Source: Callorhinus ursinus (taxonomy: Eukaryota; Chordata; Mammalia; Carnivora; Otariidae). From it: a DNA stretch of 64,000 bases. How positions within the stretch are numbered: position 1 is the stretch's first letter; every line of letters begins with the position of its first letter. Both the position numbers and the translations under genes were made by a program. The stretch lies in NCBI RefSeq assembly GCF_003265705.1, contig NW_020312817.1, positions 51,683,504 through 51,747,503 on the forward strand, in the 5' to 3' direction. This document shows positions 58,319 to 64,000 of this stretch, piece after piece. The notes under the pieces are model-generated. The model made no database searches. It was given only the letters and a program-made list of their open reading frames with translations, and had not been told where the DNA came from.

Positions 58319-59790
58319 ATTTGCGTGCTCTCCTGAGTAGGCCAGAAGCAGAGAGACTCCAAGAGTGTCAACAGCAGGCAGTGAATTTGCTTGACTCAAG
58401 AGGGCAAGAAGAGGGTTGGGGAACGGAGCAAGGGGCCTGGTCAGCTGCAGTGCCAAGCACTGAGCACCCTGAGGCCAGGGCCCACAGACAGAAAGGAGGC
58501 TCCAGAGCCTGGGTGTCCTCCCAGCCAGCAGCTCTAGAGCCAGCCCAGTGCTACCTCGGGCAAGTGTCTGAATGCATTTGTTTAGTGTCCAGAACAGTCC
58601 AGAAACCACCCCTGGGAAAAGCTCTTCCTTAGCCTTACCCCTAGCCCTCTGCATCAGCACTCTTCTGCTTCTGCTATTACATTTCTGGGTTGCCATTTTT
58701 GACCTTCAAACTGCTTGTGGTTATTTCCGGAGAAGTTGTTGGGCTTCCCCATCCAGGCCAGTGAGGTTGGGAGCAGGGGCAGTAAGGGTGGCTGGGTCCC
58801 ATTTAAGAGCGCAGAGCCAACTGGGAAGACACAGGAGAAATGAAGAAGATGGGGCCTTAGGGCTGCTTGAGGAGGACAGGGCCCCTCCTTCCTGAATCTT
58901 CCCAAAGGGGAATTTTACCCAGAAGTGTTCCAACACGAACTGTCATTCAGCTTCAGTCTAATTTATATATGAGTAATTAATATGGGACTCTCGGGTCAAG
59001 AGATCAGCCTCCCAGCTCCATCTCCACATAGAGGAATGACAGACATGTTTGTTTATTTAGTATATATGTATATAACCATGTTAAAGAGAATAAAGAAAGG
59101 AAGATATGCACAGGCAAATAATGGAGAAGGAAACCAAAGTGATAAGCAAAAACTGAAGTGCAGCGAAGAACCAGAACAGAGACGAGTCGCTGGTGACAGG
59201 GCTGCTGTGCCCAGATGGGGCTCCTGTGTGAAGCCAGGGAGCCCTGAGCTTCCAGCTGGCCCACCCCGGAGGCTGGATTGACTGCCCACGTCGGATTGAC
59301 TGCCCACAGGATTAACACATACTGTTTATCCCAGACCAGAAACTGAGATGCAGCCCAAGAAAGAAACTGAGCCCTGGTCATGTTCCCTATGTAGGTGGAA
59401 AGTTCAGAACTCCTCCATCCACATGGAGACGACACACAGACAGAGTTGCTCCCAGGAATACCTTGTCCACAACTCCGAAGCACACGGGGCTGGAGCTGAG
59501 GCAACCACAAAACCACCCTGTAGGGAAGGGCATGTGACAGAACACCCCCGGGAGAGACGAACCCTCAAACGAGATTATCCACCCAAAGGAGAGAAGTGGG
59601 ATGTGTCATTGCCCAACATGTAGAGAAAAAAATGAACAGAAAAACGAATTCAACAGAAAGTAGGAATGGAGAGGAAGTAAGGAAGCAAAGTAAAGCATGG
59701 TAAATAGAAACAAAAATGATATTGCAGAAGTAATTTCAAATATATTGATACTCGAAATAAATGAATTTGAGTGGGTGAAACCTGTATTAA
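58319..59790. other. Unassigned DNA, GC to AT transition
   Basis: The GC-rich block gives way to AT-rich DNA at about 58.9 kb. A 16-base direct repeat of 'cggattgactgcccac' type lies near 59270-59308. The 196-codon frame 58106-58696 (minus) runs through the MIR at 58065-58318 and is rejected. Confidence 0.45.
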
Positions 59791-59806
59791 AAGACAAATT
59801 TTTATG

Positions 59807-59986
59807 GGGATTCTCGGTTGGGTGTCCATCTCCTGGTTTGGCTCAGATTGTGATCTCAGTGTCATGAGGTCAAGTCCTGCATCAGGCTCCGCGCTCTGCA
59901 GAGTCCACTTGAGACTCTCTTCCCCCCGCACGTGCATGCACACACTCTCTTTCTCTCTCAGATAAATGAATGAATCTTTTAAAAAA
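59807..59986 (+). mobile_element. Worn Can-SINE with target-site duplication, plus strand
   Basis: The text 'tggctcagattgtgatctcagtgtcatgaggtcaagtcctgcatcaggctccgcgctctgcagagtc', then 'tctctttctctctcagataaatgaatgaatcttttaaaaaaa', follows Can-SINE order. The head is heavily mutated. Flanks agacaaatttttatg (59792-59806) and agacagaattttatg (59987-60001) match at 13 of 15 positions. Confidence 0.85.
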
Positions 59987-60009
59987 AGACAGAATTTTAT
60001 GTTTTTACC

Positions 60010-61005
60010 TTTAATTCATATATATGCTATTTATGGAAGAAATATCTAAAATTAAGACAGAAGTGTGAGCAGTAAGATTATGCAACACACACATCCAATG
60101 CTAATCAAAGGGGACTGGTGAAATATTAATTAGTAGAAGAAAACCTTAATTTTATGGAAATGACAGAGGCTTCCTAGTCTTAAAAAGAAGTATCCATTAA
60201 AATGGCATAACGGTAATACCTTGTATACAACTAACAATACAAACTCAAAACATGTAAGTTGGCAGTACTGAAAGGAGACGTTGACAAATGCACAATCAGA
60301 ATGGGTCACTCTCTCGGAAATGAATAGATCATGCAGTCAACAACTGCGCAGAATATAAAATATCTGAATACAAGTATTCGAACAATGAAATTATACATTT
60401 GATGTAATAGAGCCATATAGTACTTGGCATCCAATAAACAGAAAACACGTATCATTCAAGCATGCATGGGTCATTTGTAATATTTGAGCTGAACGGTATG
60501 GTAAAACTAGTCTCATCAAATCCCAAAGACTCAATATGAAACAGACCACGTGTCCTGACTGCCACACCATAAAACCCAAAAGAAATCATCAAAAGAGGGC
60601 ACTCCCAAAAAACCCATGTATTTGGAAACAAACAAGCAAGACAATTCCACTGCCAGATAATTTGTAAGTTAAAGGGAAGTCATTTAAAAACTGATGAACA
60701 TTTTAGAACCAAACAAGAATGAGAGCATGGCATATCAAAATTTCTGAAGCTGTCCCTAGACAGAAATGTCTAAGTCTACATACGTTTGTTAAAAACCAAG
60801 AAAGATAAAATAAATAGACTGAGGATTCACTTCAAGAAGTTGAAAATAGGATAATGGAGCAAACCAAAAAAGAAGAAAAAAAGGAAATAATAAAGAAGAA
60901 AGCCAAAAATAATAAAATAAAAATAAATAACAAAAATAGAAAGGAACAATGAAATAAATAGTGGTTGTTTGGAAAAAAAAAAAAACCCTCCTGTATGACT
61001 GGGAA
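60010..61005 (+). repeat. Heavily decayed LINE-1 ORF2 (endonuclease to RT region)
   Basis: The A-rich order agrees with old ORF2: 'ttggaaacaaacaagcaagacaattccactgccagataattt', 'agagcatggcatatcaaaatttctgaagctg', 'aagaagttgaaaataggataatggagcaaaccaaaaaagaag', 'ggaaataataaagaagaaag'. No open frame survives. Confidence 0.6.
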
Positions 61006-61059
61006 AACCATAGTATGTTATGTTAATATTATTATATTATTATAAAACAATCAAGCAAA

Positions 61060-61606
61060 CATAACTATAGATACAGTTATTTGGGGGTTTCTGGGAGCCA
61101 CTTCTCTATTCATCATGTCGTTCTGTTCTCTGTATTTCCTGAGGCTTTGATAGCTGGGGCCCTGCCGTCCCCAGAGACACTCCCAGGGCTGGTCAGTGTC
61201 TGGAGACAGGAAAGGACTCACCCGCAAGCACCCTTCCTGAGCAAACCAACCAGTCCTGAGCCCATGCCCAACCACCTCCTTTATCCACCTGCCCTAACCA
61301 CCCCAGGGCCAACTACAAGACAATCAATCAGAGACAGCCCTTTGGCCCTGGAGTCTGCTGAAATTATCCAAACTAGGCAATCCTAAGCCTGCTTACTCTG
61401 CCCATTCCTTTTTACAGAAACCACAATGAAGCCTCTCGCCCATGCTTTCCTCTCACGCCCTCTGCCTCCTGACTGACCCTGGTGCTTCCCCACGTGGCCC
61501 CGTGCAGTGTGGCGGGCCCCTTCCTCTTGGGAACTGTGAGTCACAAACTATCTTTTCAAAGCAAGTCATCTCCTGATCTGTGGCCTCCCCATACGGGAAT
61601 AATAAC
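61060..61606 (+). mobile_element. Possible LTR (ERV-like), left part
   Basis: The text 'ttcctctcacgccctctgcctcctgactgaccctggtgcttccccacgtggcc' and 'tcttgggaactgtgagtcacaaactatc' has the look of the 3' part of an LTR. No internal retroviral genes are seen. Weak, by recollection only. Confidence 0.35.
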
Positions 61607-61619
61607 AAAGCCTACATTT

Positions 61620-62265
61620 TTTTTTATTTAAATTCAATTAATTAACATATAATGTATTGTTTGTTTCAGAGGTAGAGGTCAGCGATTCATCAGTCTTATA
61701 TAATACTCAGTGCCCATTCCATCACATGCCCTCCTTAATGTCCATCACCCCATCCCTCCACACCCCTCCCCTCCAGCAGCCCTCAGTTTGTTTCCTAATA
61801 ATTAAGAGTCTCTTATGGCTTGTCTCCCTCTCTGGTTCCGTCTTGTTTTATTATTTCCTCTCTTCCCCGATGATCCTCTGTTTTGTTTCTTAAATTCCAT
61901 ATATGAGTGAGATCAGATGATAATTGTCTTTCTCTGATTGATGTAGCTTAGCATAATATCCTCTAGTTCCATCCATGTCATTGCAAATGGCAAGATATCA
62001 TTTTTTGATGACTTCGTAATATTCCATTGTATAAACATACCACATCTTCTTTATCCGTTCATCTGTTGATGGACATCTGGGCTCTTTCCATAGTTTGGCT
62101 ATTGTGGACATTGCTGCTATAAACATTGGGGTGCAGGTGCCCCTTTAAATCACTACACTTGTATCTTTGGGGTAAATACCCAGCAGTGAAATTGTGGGTT
62201 ACAGGGTAGCTCTATTTTCATCTTTTTGAGGAACCTCCATACTGTTTTCCAGAGTGGCTGCACCA
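61620..62265 (-). mobile_element. 5'-truncated carnivore LINE-1, minus strand, with TSD
   Basis: Starts on the + strand with an interrupted poly-T (the complement of its A tail), then the complement of the carnivore L1 3' end: 'ttcatcagtcttatataatactcagtgcccattcc', 'tttcttaaattccatatatgagtgagatcagatg', 'gttcatctgttgatggacatctgggctctttccatagtttggctattgtgg', 'actgttttccagagtggctgcacc'. Flanked by a perfect 13-bp repeat aaagcctacattt at 61607-61619 and 62266-62278. About 646 bases, no coding capacity. Confidence 0.95.
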
Positions 62266-62278
62266 AAAGCCTACATTT

Positions 62279-63055
62279 CAAAACAACCTCCCCAGCGCTA
62301 TTCCAGAAGGAGAAAGAGGAGAAGATGAATCACGTGGGAAATGTGAGAGATGGACAGTTATCTTTAATCTTAGGGGTAGAAGGTCCCACGGAGGACCAAG
62401 CACTACAGATGTAAGAGGAACCATATATAAATCTCCCCTGGTAAAATTTCAGGATGTCAGGGATAAAGTTTCAAATCCTTTAAGTATCTGAGGGGAAAAA
62501 ATTTACATGTCAGGGTAAAGAGGACTGCACTGGAATCAGTCTTCTCCTTGACAAACCTAAAACAAATGAAATCACGATAAGTATAACAGTATCAACAAAG
62601 TTCCAAGAGGAAAAGACTGCATTCAAGACAAGAAAGCTGTAATTTATTTGTGGGGTTTAATTAAAAGACATCTTTCTCAAGGATTTAAGCATTCAAATGT
62701 ATACCACACACTCAAACATGCAGAAAAATTTGCTCAAGGTAATATTCCAGCTGAGCAAGAAATGAATAGGAAAATTGTTAGAACTCATTAATTTATAAAA
62801 AATCAATATTAGCACTATTGATGTCCAAATATAATGTCCAAAAGGTCCAAAATAATTACTGAAAGAGAAGGTACATAAATGTCCAAAGTAATTACTATAA
62901 GAGAAAGTATACATACATGTAAGAAATAAATTCACAACACTAATCTTAATTTTTTATGTCAAGAAAAATGGGAGATAAGTAGGGAGTAAATTTTAAAAGC
63001 ATGAAATCATATACGGGGAAATAAATACATACTATGTTTTTTTTGAGGTTGGTAG
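62279..63055. other. Unassigned AT-rich DNA with a 36-bp tandem duplication
   Basis: Two units at 62845-62880 and 62881-62916 both begin 'gtccaaa(a/g)taattact' and are similar throughout. The rest has the composition of old L1 but cannot be placed. Confidence 0.55.
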
Positions 63056-63074
63056 GTCAATAGTATATATACGG

Positions 63075-63142
63075 GATGTGTGTGTGTGGGTGTGTGTGGG
63101 GGTGTGTGTGTGTGTGTGTGTGGGTGGGTGGGTGGGTGTGTG
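63075..63142 (+). repeat. GT/GGGT microsatellite with quadruplex core
   Basis: Mixed GT units with a clean GGGTGGGTGGGTGGG at 63122-63136. Confidence 0.95.
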
Positions 63143-64000
63143 ATTGAAGGAACCAGGAGTAGGCTAGAAATGGGGAGTGTGACTTTCTAATTTCTAAATA
63201 TAAAGAAACTTGCAAAGCAAACCTGAGCAAATGGCAAAATGAAAAAGGAAAACATAAGGAAGCACAAAGAGGAGAAAATATTATCATCATATGAGACAAA
63301 TGATTAAATATCCTGACTCCAGCCTCAGGACTAAAATAACACTGAGACCACCACGCTGGGGACTCCCCCACCTCTCAGGGCTGGGTCCACTTTCTTTTCA
63401 CCATTTGCAGTAATCCAACTCCCTCTGTTTTCTAGTTTACCTATAGGAAGATGGCAGCAACCAAGTGTTGTGTCCCCTTAGATCCAGAGAGTGACAAAAC
63501 TGAGTGAAAATTCTTATCCCAGGTCCCAACATGCAGGGAGGAGTCTGCGTGGCCCCACCTGCGTCAGCTGCCCATCTCTGGAGCAAACACATGTGGCTGG
63601 GGACCGGATCTTCAGAACTCCCCACAAAGTGGACTACCTTCCAGGAGAAGGACAGACAATCTATTTGGTGTCCGTTACCCAAGGACAAACAAAAAGAAAG
63701 CAATATTCATATCAGACAATGCAGAAATCACAGCAAAAAAGCACTGAGCTACCTTAAGGGGTGGGGGGAGGGTATCCTATATTGGCAAATTGTAGAAACT
63801 AATGAGAATATAAGAACCATGAGTCTGTGCCCTGAATATTGCATTAAATGTACAAGGCCAAAAGTGCTAGAAATTAAGGAGTAATTGAACAAAACCACAG
63901 TGATAACAGAAGGATTAATATGCCTTCCCATTTCTGAGAGACCAAATAGACAGAAATTTCATGAGACTACAGAAGAGTTCAAACTTATTATTAAAATTTT
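63143..64000. other. Unassigned AT-rich DNA, probably old LINE-1 in part
   Basis: The final stretch ('agagaccaaatagacagaaatttcatgagactacagaagag', 63938-63980) has the look of L1 ORF2. The middle part is unassigned. No gene is supported. Confidence 0.4.

Noticed and set aside
58106..58696. 196-codon minus-strand frame
   Set aside because: Its C-terminal part is antisense to a near full-length MIR, and the rest shows no protein family.
61060..61606. Complete endogenous retrovirus
   Set aside because: Only an LTR-like stretch by appearance; no gag, pol or env similarity in any frame nearby.

Overview
The window is non-coding nuclear DNA of a placental mammal, almost certainly a carnivoran. The diagnostic mark is a tRNA-Lys-derived Can-SINE head on the minus strand at about 56146, where the terminal motif GGCGCCTGGGTGGCTCAG reads out as its complement. 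A second, more worn Can-SINE lies at 59807-59986, and a carnivore-type LINE-1 3' end lies at 61620-62265. Mammal-wide fossils (MIR, L2, MER5A, MLT1, old L1) are spread throughout. I could not determine the family or species. All repeat-family calls come from remembered consensus patterns, not from a search, and boundaries of old copies are good to tens of bases.

I found no protein-coding exon, rRNA, tRNA, snRNA or CRISPR array that I can support. The longest open frame (215 codons, + strand, 34713-35360) lies in GC-rich DNA where stops are scarce, and it resembles no family I know. The other frames are short, overlap on several strands, or fall inside repeats. The window therefore reads as intergenic or deep intronic.

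Layout. 1-5 kb is AT-rich and holds a minus-strand L2, a MIR, a LINE-1 remnant with a decayed ORF1 and an MLT1-type LTR. 5-12 kb is mixed and mostly unassigned, with a GAT/GGT trinucleotide array at 7.0-7.3 kb and an LTR-like stretch at 7.4-7.9 kb. 12-21 kb is AT-rich and dominated by LINE-1 pieces in both orientations, a long minus-strand L2 and a (CG)(TG) tract. 21-35 kb holds an L2 split by MER5A, more L2 pieces, an ATC/ACC array in the opposite sense to the first, and an old unassigned repeat. 35-45 kb is GC-rich and repeat-poor. It has an AT-rich island dense in factor motifs (35.76-36.11 kb), a G-quadruplex tract beside a CpG/GC-box block (36.3-36.8 kb), a strong CTCF-like site (38467-38485) and a long alternating TG/CG tract (43.94-44.0 kb). 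45-59 kb is mostly unassigned with scattered MIR, L2 and L1 fragments. 59-64 kb returns to AT-rich LINE-1 territory, with the cleanest insertion in the window: a minus-strand L1 flanked by a 13-bp perfect target-site duplication.

No genes act together here. Any function would be regulatory: the CTCF-like sites, the CpG block and a few motif-rich islands are the candidates, and all are inferences from one sequence. I saw no evidence of a new biological system.
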